Positions 24,155-35,391 of a DNA stretch of 64,000 nucleotides are shown piece by piece. The position numbers and the translations under genes were made by a program. The stretch lies in contig NC_091378.1 in NCBI RefSeq assembly GCF_038502225.1, positions 11,325,456-11,389,455 of the forward strand, in the 5' to 3' direction. Source of the DNA: Cherax quadricarinatus (taxonomy: Eukaryota; Arthropoda; Malacostraca; Decapoda; Parastacidae). The notes below the pieces were generated by a model. That model was not told the origin of the DNA. It ran no database searches and saw only the letters and a program-made list of their open reading frames with translations. The stretch's first letter is position 1, and each line of letters starts with the position of its first letter.

Positions 24155-25338
24155 GGATTGCTTTTTAAAACAGTTTATGACAGAACCAACTAGAGAAAAC
24201 AACCTGCTTGATTAATTATCTTGAGGTTAATAATGAGCTTGGGAAAGTGATCACAAATCACTTAGTTTCAATATATTATGGAATTACCCAGTAAACTGCA
24301 ATCAGATTTCTGTGTTTTGCTGATTTCATGGGACTGAAAAATTACCTGGGTGGGCTAATTTGGGATGTCCTGACTATGGGTCAGGTAGGTGAGCTTGGTT
24401 GCCAATATGACGTTTTTCAGAGCATAGTTCTAGTTGCCCAGGCAACTTTTGTTCCGAGTAGGGAAATTAGATCTAACAAAAATGATCCCAAATGGATGAA
24501 CAATAGATTAAAATATAGGTCAAAAGAGAGGCATATATAGGCGTATCAGAAGAGGAGATGGGCAGTTAAAAAATCAATATATTCAATTAAAGAGATATAA
24601 AAAAGGAATAAGAAAAGCAAAAAGGGATTATGAGGCTAAGGTCGCAAGGGATTCAAAGACTAACCCAAAAGGGTTCTTTCAGGTATACAGCAGTAAGATT
24701 AGGGACAAGATTGGCCCACTTAAGAGTAACTCTGGTCAGATCACTGACAGTGATAAGGATATGTGTGAAATTCTAAATACCTACTTTCTCTCAGTTTTTA
24801 CCCAGGAAAATACTAGCGATATTCCTGAAATAAATTATGTAGAACAGAATGATAATAAACTATGTACGATTGCAGTAACTAATGACATGGTCCTCAGACA
24901 AAGAGAGAAACTAAAACCTAACAAATCCTCAGGCCCTGATGAATTGTTTGCAAGGGTTTTAAAGGAATGTAAAGAGGAACTTTGCAAACCTTTAGCTAAT
25001 CTTTTTAACATATCACTACAAACTAGCATAGTGCCTGATAAGTGGAAAATGGCAAATGTAATACCTATTTACAAGGCAGGTGACAGGTCCTTAGCTTCGA
25101 ACTACAGACCAATAAACTTTACCTCCATAGTGGGAAAATTTATGGAATCAATAACTGCCGAGGTAATTCATAGCCATCTTGATAGGCATAAATTGATAAA
25201 TGAATCTCAACACGGTTTTACTAAGGGGCATTCCTGTCTTACGAATTTACTAACTTTTTTCGCTAAGGTGTTTGAGGAGGTAGATCATGGTAATGAATAT
25301 GATACACAAATAACCCGCACATAAAAGAGAGAAGCTTA

Positions 25339-25376
25339 CGACGACGTTTATGTCCGACTTGGACCATTTACAAAGT
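25339..25376 (-). ncRNA. hammerhead-like motif, family E, left arm (decayed)
   Basis: The reverse complement matches the right-arm motif, but GGACCGAAACGT has become GGACATAAACGT, so the GAAA box is lost. Confidence 0.3.
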
Positions 25377-25392
25377 CACACTAACCAGAAGT

Positions 25393-27272
25393 AAGCAAGC
25401 AAAGCAAATAAGTTCAGGTAAGATCCCAATGGGATGAGCGGGAAAGACGGGATAGATGAGGAATAGCTCTGGAGAGAAATAGAGCCAGGGCTTAACCCAG
25501 CAGCTAAGGCGATCGTGGGGCAGACTTGAGAACAGGAATAGCAGGGACTGTTGCATCGAACTTGTGGTAGTTGAAGTCTTGAATCTTGAGTAGCTGGCAG
25601 CAGGCTAGGTCACATCAGAGGGTAGAACACAGGGGAATTATAGGAGTAACTGAGGAGGCAGGTTAGCAATGGAGCCATTTACGAACTTTTTGAAGCTGCT
25701 TCTAGATAGGTGGTATAGTTTAGCCTTGTTACTGAAGGTGAAACGTAGAGGCTTGATGAACTCAAGAACTTGGGTGAGTGTGAAGTGAAGCGGTGATTCA
25801 CATGCATACTTGACTGTTCCAGCACCGAGGCTTTTGCACAGTTCAGTACAGGTCATGGTGTCAGTATTTGAAGAAGTGTAAAAGGTAAGGTTTTCCCATG
25901 AGGGTTTACTGGAGTCGTCGTTATCTTCCTCTTCTGGAGTGGATTCATTGGGAGAATCTACAATGGTGGTAGCAGGTGACTGAGGGTCGACAGGAGCAGC
26001 TGTCAGGTGTAATGGTTGTGTAACAACAGGCTGGGAGAGGTGGGAGACGGTGGTTGAGGCAACATGATCAACGTTGTCAGCGGTGGAAGTGGTTATAGAA
26101 GTTACAGGAGCAGTTGCTTGGGCAGGAGACAGGTCTGCAGGTGCAGTAAAGTTCAGGACGTTGGGAAGGATCTTGAGGATGTCTTCTGAAGGTGTGGAGT
26201 CCGGAAAATTGAAGGCAGGCATGTTGTTCAGACGGAATAGTTCGTTAATAGTGGTGTTGAAAGTGTCGGGGTTTGCTGCGTTTGCAAGGTGTGCATACAC
26301 CATGCAGTACATCACCTTGGAGGAATCTCCGTCTGGGAGTGGAGAGAGGGAGTTGCTGGGCGATGGTGCCTGTAGATTACCGTGTAGAGTCTTGGTGGTG
26401 TCGGTTTGTGGTTTGGTTATTGCAGCGTATGTCGGTGAATTGGAGGTGTTCTTCAGAACTTTAGTTTTCTTCAATATGATTTCTTTCCTGAGTGGGCACT
26501 TAGCTGCAAGGGTATGATAATTACCCTTGCAGTTAAGACATGTTGGTGCTGTAGTAACGGTGCAGGATCTGAAATCGTGTCCATCATTCCCACATTTTGA
26601 GCAAAACTTCTTATCCTTGATGGGGCAGTCCTTGGTGGTGTGTTTATAGGAGTAGCAGGTCCTGCAGTGGGAGATGTGTGTGAAACGTTCTTGTTCTATA
26701 TGACTAGGGTGAATGTGGTAATATGAGATGGCCAGACCGTCAGAGAGAGCTTGGGCAGCCATGGAGATGTCTGAGAATGTAATCTTTAGCATAGACGAGG
26801 CGTTAGGGATCTTGGAGATGCTGTCTACCGATGCCCAGGTGTTTTGTTCCTCAATAGATGTCTTCAGTGCTTCAGTAGAGAGAGAGGTGACGATATTGTC
26901 CAGTCTTTTCACAAAACCGAACGTTTCGACTTCAAGAATGGAGACGGAGATAGAGTGAATTGTTGTGTTTGTAGGGTCCTGATTGAAGAGTCGTCCATTA
27001 GTTTTGATGCTTCCGTGTCGTCTGTGCAGACGACAATGAAGGAGTCCTTCAGAGAGTGGATTGCCGTGAATTTGACCTGCAGGCGGGTCTTAACGACGGT
27101 AGCTAAAGCTAACTTCGAGGAGTCATTTATTGCACCATTCACAGGCTTGATTTTCACACGATTCGACAGCATTGTGAAAAGGATGTGACGTTCGTAGAAT
27201 ATGAATATAAATTCTACACCCCGGCGGGGTCGAAGAGAGGCTTCTTGAGTGTAGAGCAACTGTGTGTAACCA
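25393..27272 (-). mobile_element. gag-only non-LTR retrotransposon
   Basis: A 1880-bp insert flanked by a 10-bp target duplication AACCAGAAGT (25383-25392, 27273-27282), with one gag-like ORF and no RT frame. The 3' end (low coordinate) has a TTGC-type tetranucleotide tail. A 45-bp match to this 3' end, with an AACG-type tail, occurs at 39888-39937, showing that the 3' end is a real element boundary. Having full ends but only gag recalls HeT-A-type elements. It may equally be an internally deleted Jockey/I-type LINE. Confidence 0.65.
25638..27172 (-). pseudogene. gag-like ORF1 with three CCHC zinc knuckles
   Basis: From ATG at 27172 the protein has a roughly 85-residue N-terminal region and then continues, after one frameshift near 26910, for 424 codons. 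Three zinc knuckles follow in order: CRTCYSYKHTTKDC, CSKCGNDGHDFRSC and CLNCKGNYHTLAAKC. A Ser/Thr/Pro-rich acidic region and a basic C-terminal segment come next. This arrangement is typical of ORF1 of Jockey- and I-type LINEs, which packages the element RNA. The single frameshift suggests a fairly recent copy. Confidence 0.75.
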
Positions 27273-27408
27273 AACCAGAAGTGGAGCAGGACGGCTATAT
27301 ATAGGCAGGAAGAGATGGTGGTAGTAGTAGTAGTAGTACAAGAATGGTATATAATACCGACAAGATGAAATTAAGACACATGCGCAACACTCGGGCATCC
27401 CTATCGCC

Positions 27409-27418
27409 TATATATATA
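27409..27418 (+). promoter_or_regulatory. TATA-like element in PLE repeat
   Basis: TATATATAG lies about 30 bases upstream of the hammerhead-like motif of the family E right arm. A TATA-like string also occurs in the repeats at 30606 and 40176. Core-promoter function is inferred. Confidence 0.35.
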
Positions 27419-27446
27419 GCCGTCCTGCTCCACTTCTGGTTAGTGT

Positions 27447-27484
27447 GACTTTGTAAATGGTCCAAGTCGGACCGAAACGTTGTC
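27447..27484 (+). ncRNA. hammerhead-like motif, family E
   Basis: Stem I GAC (27447-27449) with GUC (27482-27484); stem II GGUCC/GGACC (27459-27473); GAAACGU (27474-27480). The first core strand (UUUGUAA) is far from CUGAUGA. Confidence 0.4.
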
Positions 27485-28279
27485 GTAAGCTTCTCTCTTT
27501 TATGTGCAGGTTATTTGTGTATCGTTCCAGTCACGGTATTGTGCCTTTTTTTGTTATTAATGAATATGATATTGTGTATATGGACTTCAGTAAGGCTTTC
27601 GATAGAGTTCCACATCAAAGACTTTTGAGGAAACTTAAGGCACACGGAATAGGAGGAGAATTTTTTCCCTGGGTAGAGGCATGGCTAACAAATAGGCAGC
27701 AGAGAGTCTGCATAAATGGGGAGAAAGAATGGGGGCACGTCACAAGCGGCGCTTCACAGGGGTCAGTGTTGGGGCCCTTGTTGTTCACAATTTACATAAG
27801 CGATATGGTATAAACCTTAGATGAGGGAATAAATAGCGACATAAGCAAATTTGCTGATGACACCAAAATAGACCGTCCAGTTAATTCTATTGAGGACATT
27901 AGTGCACTCCAGGATGATTTGAAAAGACTGATGCAGTGGTCGGAAAAGTGGCAGATGCAGTTTATTATAGACAAATGCAAAGTGCTAAATGTTGGGCGGG
28001 ACAATAACCATGCCACATATAAACTGAATAGTGTAGATCTTAATACCACTGATTGCGAAAAGGATTTAGGAGTTCTGGTTAGCAGTAATCTGAAACCAAG
28101 ACAACAGTGCATAAGTGTTCGCAACGAAGCTAACAGAATTCTTGGCCTCATATATAGAAGTATAAATAATAAAAGTCCTCAGGTTGTTCTTCAACTCTAT
28201 ATATTTGTAGATGAATGGTTCAGAGAACCGACATGTTGATAAATTAGACACATGTGCAACTCTTGGGTATTTTTATTGA

Positions 28280-28314
28280 GGAAACGTTTCGCCACACAGT
28301 GGCTTCATCAGTCC
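28280..28314 (-). ncRNA. hammerhead-like motif, family A, left arm
   Basis: Minus strand: GGA, CUGAUGA, stem II GCCAC/GUGGC, GAAACGUU, UCC. All core strands match, with one extra A between CUGAUGA and stem II. Confidence 0.6.
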
Positions 28315-28515
28315 ATACAAAGGAGAATCTTGAAGAAGAGGAGGAGAATGAGGTAATCAGTCCCTCAACCTCGAGTCGATGTGGTCAATCCATCAATCTT
28401 GAATGGAATGGAATGGAATGATTCTATTCAAGATTGATGGACTGACCACATCGACTCAAGGTTGAGGGACTGATTACCTCATTCTCCTCCTGTTCTTCAA
28501 GTTTCTCCTACGTAT

Positions 28516-28550
28516 GGACTGATGAAGCCACTGTGTGGCGAAACGTTTCC
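28516..28550 (+). ncRNA. hammerhead-like motif, family A, right arm
   Basis: GGA (28516-28518) pairs with UCC (28548-28550). CUGAUGA is 28519-28525, stem II 28527-28539 with a UGU loop, GAAACGU 28540-28546, predicted cleavage after U28547. AATAAA follows at 28553. Confidence 0.6.
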
Positions 28551-28873
28551 TCAATAAAGATACCCAAGAGTTGCACATGTGTCTAATTTATCAACTCTAT
28601 ATATCCTTGGTTAAGCCTCATTTAGATTATGCTGCACAGTTCTGGTCACCATATTAAAAAATGGATATAAATGCATTGGAAAATGTACAGAGGAGGATGA
28701 CAAAGTTGATCCCATGTATCAGAAACCTTCCCTATGAGGATAGACTAAGGGCCCTGAATCTGCACTTTCTAGAAAGGTGTAGAATTAGGGGGGATATGAC
28801 TTAGGTGTATAAATGGACGTGAGGTCACAGGCCCTGAGCTGCTTTGGGGATTAGTGTGGACGGTTACAAAGCC

Positions 28874-29772
28874 ATGGCTTGCTTTTGCAGTGTTCTAAAA
28901 ATTGAGGTTGGAGAGTTGAAGGAGGAACTCTTGCTTCTCCAAGAGGAAATTAGGAGGCTGAAGGTTCACCTCAATGGGGTTGGGAGCGAGTACGAGGTGG
29001 CTGATATGGTGGAGGGTATTGAGGCTACCAGCAGCGAGGTACAGTCTGTCTCTCGCTGCGAGGAAGCTGTAGGTGGGTAGGTAGCAACGGCTATCAGTAG
29101 TGAGGTGCAGTCCAGCACCTACTACAAGTGGCAAGTGGTTCCCAGTAATGGGAAGATAAGGAAAGTTAAGAGAAAGTTAAGGTAGGAATCGATTCTGTTC
29201 TTTGGTAGTGTACTTCAGTGGTCAGTCTGTACTACTTCTGCAAATGAGGTAAGCGCATACTTGTGGTTGGTGACTCACAGGTACGATATATGGACCGTGC
29301 CTTCTGTAATAGGAATAAGAATTTAAGAGATAGTGTGTGCTTCCCAGGAGCTGGTGTTAGTGACATTGTTGACAGGTTGGATAATATCATGTCAGGTAAG
29401 GGGAACAAGCCTATTATCTGTCTCAGTGGTGGTGGAAATGATATTGGGAAGGGTAGGAGAGAAGAGCTGCTAGATAAATACAGGTCAGCTATAGATTTCA
29501 TTAAGTCTAAGGGAGGGGTCCCAATCATATGTAGCATCTTGCCTAGAAGGGGAGTAGGAAATGAATGGTTGTCTAGGGCAATTGGTGTAAATTGCTGGCT
29601 AGACAGATACTGCAAGGAACTTACAATCCCATTCATTGACAACTGGAACAACTTTTATGGCAAACATGATATGTATGCAAGGGATGGGGTACATCTCTCT
29701 GGGGCTGGGGTGGTAGCTCTTGCAAACTCAGTCGAGAGGGCCATTGCTGAAATGCCTAGGATTTTAAACTGA
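28874..29772 (+). pseudogene. CR1-B ORF1 (coiled coil, SGNH esterase)
   Basis: It starts MACFCSVLKIEVGELKEEL, with a heptad-rich region like the intact copy. A TAG at 29078 and a deletion around 29160-29250 break it. The esterase half is then open (VVGDSQVRYMD, SGGGNDIG, DGVHLSGAG). The end reads TGATAG where the intact copy has TGATG, so the ORF2 start codon is lost here. Confidence 0.85.
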
Positions 29773-30216
29773 TAGAAGATAGAGGTATGGGTGTGTGTGG
29801 GAAACAGTCAGGTTGCAACACTAGGGCTGTAAACAGTAAATGTATAAAAGACAATAGATCATGTCAGCAAACAAAGGGAGACAGCAGAGGGCAGCAAGGG
29901 ACTAGCTCCCTTAAGGTCTATTATACTAATAGCAGGAGTGTAAGAAATAAGATAGATGAGCTAAGATTAATTGCAAGTGCAGGAAACATAGATATCATTG
30001 CTATAACAGAGACCTGGCTCAATCTGAAAGATAGAGAGATGCCTTTTGAATGTCACATACAAGGCTATAAATTATTCTACACTGACAGGGTCAACAGGAA
30101 GGGTGGTGGAGTAGCGATGTACGTCAGAGACAATTTAAAATGTTGTGATGAATGGTTTGAAAAACCGACAAGTTGAAGATTGAGACACTTATGCAGCATA
30201 TGGGAATCTTTATTCA

Positions 30217-30251
30217 GGAAACGTTTCGCCACACAGTGGCTTCATCAGTCC
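30217..30251 (-). ncRNA. hammerhead-like motif, family A2, left arm
   Basis: Minus strand: GGA, CUGAUGA, GCCAC/GUGGC, GAAACGUU, UCC; same as family A. Confidence 0.6.
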
Positions 30252-30605
30252 AATACAAAGAGGAAGGCGTAAGGAGAGGAGGAGTATGAGGTAATCAGTC
30301 CCTCAGCCTGGAGTCGATGTGTTCAGTCCATCAATCTTGTAGAATGTACAGCATAGGGCCGTAGACGTGGCTTATATACTGTAGTGAGGTGAGGTGAAGC
30401 AGGCGGAGGCGGGGTCATAGTGGTACCATCCACTAGTCGAAGTAGGTCTTCGTCCAAAGGTTGAACAAGTGTTGAAGAATTCTTTGTAACAAGATCCCAT
30501 GATGCTGCAGTGTCTGACAGTTGTGATGAATGGTTTGAAAAACCGACAAGTTGAAGATTGAGACACTTATGCAGCATATGGGAATCTTTATTCACCTCAC
30601 TACAG

Positions 30606-30613
30606 TATATAAG
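30606..30613 (+). promoter_or_regulatory. TATA-like element in PLE repeat
   Basis: TATATAAG, about 125 bases upstream of the hammerhead-like motif; also present inverted in the left arm near 30375. Promoter role inferred. Confidence 0.35.
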
Positions 30614-30729
30614 CCACGTCTACGGCCCTATACTGTACATTCTACAAGATTGATGGACTGAACACATCGACTCCAGGCTGAGGGACTGATTACCTCATAC
30701 TCCTCTCCTTACGCCTTCCTCTTTGTATT

Positions 30730-30764
30730 GGACTGATGAAGCCACTGTGTGGCGAAACGTTTCC
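30730..30764 (+). ncRNA. hammerhead-like motif, family A2, right arm
   Basis: GGA/UCC stem I, CUGAUGA, stem II GCCAC/GUGGC, GAAACGUU. AATAAAG follows. Confidence 0.6.
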
Positions 30765-32443
30765 TGAATAAAGATTCCCATATGCTGCATAAGTGTCTCA
30801 ATCTTAAAATGTTAGTGTTAGACAAGATATAAAATTAGAAGCGTCAGCCACTGAATCTGTTTGGTTACAGCTTCTCGAGGGCCGTGAAAAACTAATTTTG
30901 GGTGTGATTTACAGGGCCCCAAATCTTGATAGGGAGTGCGGTAAACTTCTATGGGATGAAATTCGTAAGGCCTCTACATACGAAAATGTTGTGATAATGG
31001 GAGATTTCAACTATAGACAGATTAACTGGAGCAATTTGACAGGAAATTTAGAATCAAGTGACTTTCTTGATACGATTCAGGATTATTTTTTAAAGCAGTT
31101 TGTGAGAGAGCCAACTAGAGTAAATAACCTGCTTGACTTGGTTCTTGCCAGCAGGGAAATGCTAATTAATAATCTTGAGGTTAATGATGAGCTCGGGGAA
31201 AGTGATCACAAATCACTCAGTTTTAATATATCATGGAATTCCCCTAATAATGGCAATCAAGTCTCTGTCCCTGACTCCCGCTTGGCTGATTTCATAGGAC
31301 TGAAAAATTACTTATGTGGGCTGAACTGGAATGACCTGACTATGGGTCAGGTAGGTGGTGATGGATGCCGATATGACATTTTCCAGAGCATAGTTCTAGC
31401 TGCTCAAACATCTTATGTTCCAAATAAGGAAATCAGATCAACCAAAATTGATCCTAAATGGATGAACAATAGATTAAAACATCTCATTGGTCAAAAGAGA
31501 GTCATATATAGGCAAATCAAAAGAGGAGAGGTGCAATTAAGAAATCAATATATTCAGGTAGAGAGAGAAAAAAGGGAATAAGAAAAGCAAAAATAGATTA
31601 TGAGGTTAAAGTTTCAAGAGAATCGAAGACTAACCCAAAAGGATTCTTTTAGGTATACAGAAGTAAGATCAGGGACAAGATAGGCCCACTCAAAAGTTAC
31701 TCGGGTCAGCTCACAGACAGTGATAAAGAAATGTGTAGAATTTTTAACACATACTTCCTCTCAGTTTTTACTCAGGAAGATACTAGCAATATTCCAGAAA
31801 TAATAAATTATGTAGAACAGGATGATGATAAACTATGCACGATTAGGGTCACAAGTGACATGGTTCTTAGGCAAATTGATAAATTAAAACCTAAAAAATC
31901 CCCAGGCCCTGATGAACTGTATGCAAGGGTTCTAATGGAATGTAAAGAGGAGTTTAGCAAATCTCTGGCTAATCTTTTCAATATATCACTACAGACTGGC
32001 ATGGTGCCAGATAAGTGGAAACTGGCAAATGTGATACCTATTTTCAAAGCAGGTAACAGGTCTTTAGCTTGGAACTATAGACCAATATGCCTAACCTCAT
32101 TGTGAGAAAATTTATAAAATCAATAATTGCTGAGGCAGTTCGTAGCCACCTTGTAAAGCACAAATTAATCAACGAATCTGAGCATGGTTTTACAAAGGGG
32201 CATTCCTGCCTTACGAATTTATTAACTTTTTTCACTAAGGTATTTGAGGAGGTAGATCATGGTAATAAGAACATAAGAACATAAGAACGAAGGAACACTG
32301 CAGAAGGCCTACTGGCCCATGCGAGGCAGGTCCAAGTCTCCTACCGGCTTAAGCCAATACACCCAACCTAGTCAGGTCAGGTCACACTGACTTAAGGGAG
32401 GAACACGGCAACCGACCTGGTAGCACAAGCTATCAGGTCTAAC

Positions 32444-35389
32444 TCACACCCACCCACATCCACTCATGTATTTATCCAACCTATTTTTAAAGCTACACAA
32501 CGTTCTGGCCTCTATAACGGTACTTGGGAGTTTGTTCCACTCATCCACAACTCTATTACCAAACCAGTACTTTCCTATATCCTTCCTGAATCTGAATTTT
32601 TCCAACTTAAAACCATTGCTGCGAGTCCTGTCTAGGCTAGATATTTTCAGCACACTATTTACATCCCCTTTATTTATTCCTGTCTTCCATTTATACACCT
32701 CAATCATATCCCCCCTAATTCTACGTCTTTCTAGAGAGTGCAGATTCAGGGCCCTTAGTCTATCCTCATAGGGAAGGTTTCTGATACATGGGATCAACTT
32801 TGTCATCCTCCTTTGTACATTTTCCAGAGAATTTATATCCATTCTGTAATAAGGTGACCAAAACTGTGCAGCATAATCTAAATGAGGCCTAACCAAGGAT
32901 GTATAGAGTTGAAGAACAACCTGAGGACTCCTATTATTTATGCTTCTTGATATGAAGCCAAGGATTCTATTAGCTCTATTGCGAACACTTATGCACTGTT
33001 GTCTTGGTTTCAGATTACTGCTAACCAGAACTCCTAAATCTTTTTCGCAATCCGTAATATTAAGATCTACATTATTTAGTTTATATGTGGCATGGTTATT
33101 GTCCTGTCCAACATTTAGAACTTTGCATTTGTCTATATTAAACTGCATCTGCCACTTCTCCGACCACTGCATCAGTCTATTCAAATCTTCCTGGAGTACT
33201 CGAATGTCCTCGTCAGAATGAATTCGACGGCCTATTTTGGTGTCATCGGCAAACTTGCCGATGTCGCTCTTTATGCCCTCATCTATGTCGTTTATGTAGA
33301 TTGTGAACAGCAGGGGGCCCAACACTGACCCCTGTGGAACACCGCTCGTGACACTTCCCCACTCTGATTTCTCCCCATTTATGCAAACTCTCTGCTGCCT
33401 ATTTGTCAACCATGCCTCTATCCAGGAAAAAATTTCTCCTCCTATTCCATGTGCTTTAATTTTCCTCAATAGTCTCTGATGTGGGACCCTGTCAAAAGCC
33501 TTACTGAAGTCCATATACACAATATCATATTCATTACCATGATCTACCTCCTCAAATACCTTAGTGAAAAAAGTTAATAAATTCGTAAGGCAGGAACGCC
33601 CCTTTGTAAAACCATGCTGAGATTCGTTGATTAATTTATGCTTTTCAAGGTGGCTACGAACTGCCTCGGCAATTATTGATTCCATAAATTTTCCCACTAT
33701 GGAGGTTAGGCTTATTGGTCTATAGTTCGAAGCTAAGGACCTGTCACCTGTTTTGAAAATAGGTATCACATTTGCCATTTTCCACTTACCTGGCACCATG
33801 CCAGTTTGTAGTGATATGTTGAAAAGATTAGCCAAAGGTGTGCTAAGCTCCTCTTTACATTCCTTTAGAACCCTTGCATACAGTTCATCAGGGCCTGGGG
33901 ATTTGTTAGGTTTTAATTTATCTATTTGCCTAAGGACCATGTCACTTGTGACCCTAATAGTGCACAGTTTATTATCGTCCTGTTCTACATAATTTATCAT
34001 TACTGGAATATCGCTGGTATCCTCCTGTGTAAAAACTGAGAGGAAGTATGTGTTAAAAATTCTACACATTTCCTTATCACTGTCAGTGAGCTGACCCGAG
34101 GAACTTTTGAGTGGGCCTATCTTGTCCCTGATCTTACTTCTGTATACCTGAAAGAATCCTTTTGGGTTAGTCTTCGATTCTCTTGCAACTTTAACCTCAT
34201 AATCTCTTTTTGCTTTTCTAATTCCCTTTTTTATTTCTCTCTTTAACTGAATATATCGATTTCTCAATTGCCCCTCTCCTCTTTTGATTTGCCTATATAT
34301 GCCTCTCTTTTGACCAATCAGATATTTTAATCTATTGTTCATCCATTTAGGATCATTTTTGTTTGATCTGATTTCCCTATTTGGAACATAATTTGACTGA
34401 GCAGCTAGAACTATGCCCTGGAAAGCATCATATCGGCAACCATCACCACCTACCTGACCCTTAGTCAGGTCATTCCAGTTCAGCTCACCTAAGTAATTTT
34501 TCAGTCCTATGAAATCAGCCAAGCGAAAGTCAGGGACGGAGACTTGATTGCCATTATTAGGGGAATTCCATGATATATTAAAACTGAGTGATTTGTGATC
34601 ACTTTCCCCAAGCTCATCATTAACCTCAAGATTATTAATTAGTGTTTCCCTACTGGCAAGAACCAAGTCAAGGAGGTTATTTCCCCTAGTTGGCTCTGTC
34701 ACAAACTGTTTTAAAAAACAATCCTGGATCGTATCAAGAAAGTCACCTGACTCTAAATTTCCTGTCAGATTGCTCCAGTCAATCTGTCTATAGTTGAAAT
34801 CTCCCATTAGCACAACATTTTCGTATGTAGATGCCTTACGAATTTCGTCCCATAGAAGTTTACTGCACTCCCTATCAAGATTTGGGGCCCTGTAAATCAC
34901 ACCCAAAATTAGTTTTTCTCGGCCCTCGAGAAGCTGTAACCAAACAGATTCAGTGGCTGACGCTTCTAATTTAATATCTTGTCTAACACAACAATTTAAA
35001 TTGTCTCTGACATACATCGCTACTCCACCACCTTTCCTGTTGACCCTGTCAGTGTGGAATAATTTATAGCCTTGTATGTGACATTCAGAGGGCATCTCTC
35101 TATCTTTCAGATTGAGCCAGGTCTCTGTTATAGCAATAATATCTATGTTTCCTGCACTTGCAATTAATCTTAGCTCATCTATCTTATTTCTTACACTCCT
35201 GCTATTAGTATAGTAAACCTTAAGGGAGCTAGTCCCTTGCTGCCCTCTGCTGTCCCCCTTTGTTTGCTGACCTGATCTATTGTCTTTATTTATAACTACA
35301 TGCTGAATGCCTTTTATACATTTACTGTTTCCAACCCAAGTGTTGCAACCTGCTTGTTTCCCACACACACCCATACCTCTATCTTCCAT
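32444..35389 (-). CDS. CR1-C ORF2: endonuclease-reverse transcriptase
   Basis: 981 codons without interruption. The AP-endonuclease shows TNSRS (Asn 62), TETW (Glu 89), GGGVAMYV, GDFN (Asp 197, Asn 199) and ESDHKS (Asp 264, His 265). The RT shows [44 protein letters not shown] (Asp 627), [20 protein letters not shown] and FADD (about 713-716). The CR1 C-terminal region ends SGCGWV. All catalytic residues that I can check are present. Its ATG shares one base with the ORF1 stop. The enzyme nicks chromosomal DNA and reverse-transcribes the element RNA from the nick. Confidence 0.95.
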   Translation of the reverse strand: MEDRGMGVCGKQAGCNTWVGNSKCIKGIQHVVINKDNRSGQQTKGDSRGQQGTSSLKVYYTNSRSVRNKIDELRLIASAGNIDIIAITETWLNLKDREMPSECHIQGYKLFHTDRVNRKGGGVAMYVRDNLNCCVRQDIKLEASATESVWLQLLEGREKLILGVIYRAPNLDRECSKLLWDEIRKASTYENVVLMGDFNYRQIDWSNLTGNLESGDFLDTIQDCFLKQFVTEPTRGNNLLDLVLASRETLINNLEVNDELGESDHKSLSFNISWNSPNNGNQVSVPDFRLADFIGLKNYLGELNWNDLTKGQVGGDGCRYDAFQGIVLAAQSNYVPNREIRSNKNDPKWMNNRLKYLIGQKRGIYRQIKRGEGQLRNRYIQLKREIKKGIRKAKRDYEVKVARESKTNPKGFFQVYRSKIRDKIGPLKSSSGQLTDSDKEMCRIFNTYFLSVFTQEDTSDIPVMINYVEQDDNKLCTIRVTSDMVLRQIDKLKPNKSPGPDELYARVLKECKEELSTPLANLFNISLQTGMVPGKWKMANVIPIFKTGDRSLASNYRPISLTSIVGKFMESIIAEAVRSHLEKHKLINESQHGFTKGRSCLTNLLTFFTKVFEEVDHGNEYDIVYMDFSKAFDRVPHQRLLRKIKAHGIGGEIFSWIEAWLTNRQQRVCINGEKSEWGSVTSGVPQGSVLGPLLFTIYINDIDEGIKSDIGKFADDTKIGRRIHSDEDIRVLQEDLNRLMQWSEKWQMQFNIDKCKVLNVGQDNNHATYKLNNVDLNITDCEKDLGVLVSSNLKPRQQCISVRNRANRILGFISRSINNRSPQVVLQLYTSLVRPHLDYAAQFWSPYYRMDINSLENVQRRMTKLIPCIRNLPYEDRLRALNLHSLERRRIRGDMIEVYKWKTGINKGDVNSVLKISSLDRTRSNGFKLEKFRFRKDIGKYWFGNRVVDEWNKLPSTVIEARTLCSFKNRLDKYMSGCGWV

Positions 35390-35391
35390 CA
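35387..35391 (-). promoter_or_regulatory. UGAUG stop-start overlap
   Basis: On the minus strand the ORF1 stop TGA (35391-35389) and ORF2 ATG (35389-35387) overlap by one base. Such overlaps support termination-reinitiation in some LINEs (for example UAAUG in the silkworm element SART1). Coupled translation here is inferred. Confidence 0.6.

Larger units (their letters stand above)
25304..27558. mobile_element. PLE foldback (family E) carrying a gag LINE
   Basis: The ends are inverted: ACACAAATAACC at 25304 and GTTATTTGTGT near 27513, each followed inward by AGAGAGAAGCTTACGAC-type sequence and a hammerhead-like motif. A perfect 12-bp target duplication AATGAATATGAT (25292-25303, 27559-27570) lies in CR1-A. 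The right arm contains TATATATAGCCGTCC (27409). The left arm is split by the gag-bearing LINE at 25393-27272. The sequence from 27514 to 27558 has no counterpart in the left arm. Confidence 0.8.
28205..28592. mobile_element. PLE foldback, family A
   Basis: Inverted arms start GTAGATGAATGGTTCAGAG on the left and end GTGTCTAATTTATC on the right. They contain opposed hammerhead-like motifs and a central TGGAATGGAATGGAATG. A 12-bp target duplication AACTCTATATAT (28193-28204, 28593-28604) lies in the CR1-A RT. Confidence 0.85.
30145..30803. mobile_element. PLE foldback, family A2
   Basis: 659 bp with inverted ends (GATGAATGGTTTGAAAAACC; right end GTGTCTCAATC). A second copy of the left end is nested at 30521-30595. 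Target duplication TTAAAATGTT (30135-30144, 30804-30813). Arms carry opposed hammerhead-like motifs and TATATAAG on the right (30606). Confidence 0.8.

Noticed and set aside
26074..26517. 147-codon plus-strand frame opposite the gag ORF
   Set aside because: Antisense shadow of the zinc-knuckle protein; no recognisable domain.
25304..27558. DNA transposon with terminal inverted repeats
   Set aside because: The inverted ends are PLE repeats with GAAACGU motifs, no transposase is present, and the 12-bp duplication matches the other PLE foldbacks.
32466..33992. Frames on the plus strand opposite the intact CR1 ORF2 (for example 32466-32771, 32940-33221)
   Set aside because: Shadows of ORF2; the same shadows recur opposite every CR1 copy and match nothing.
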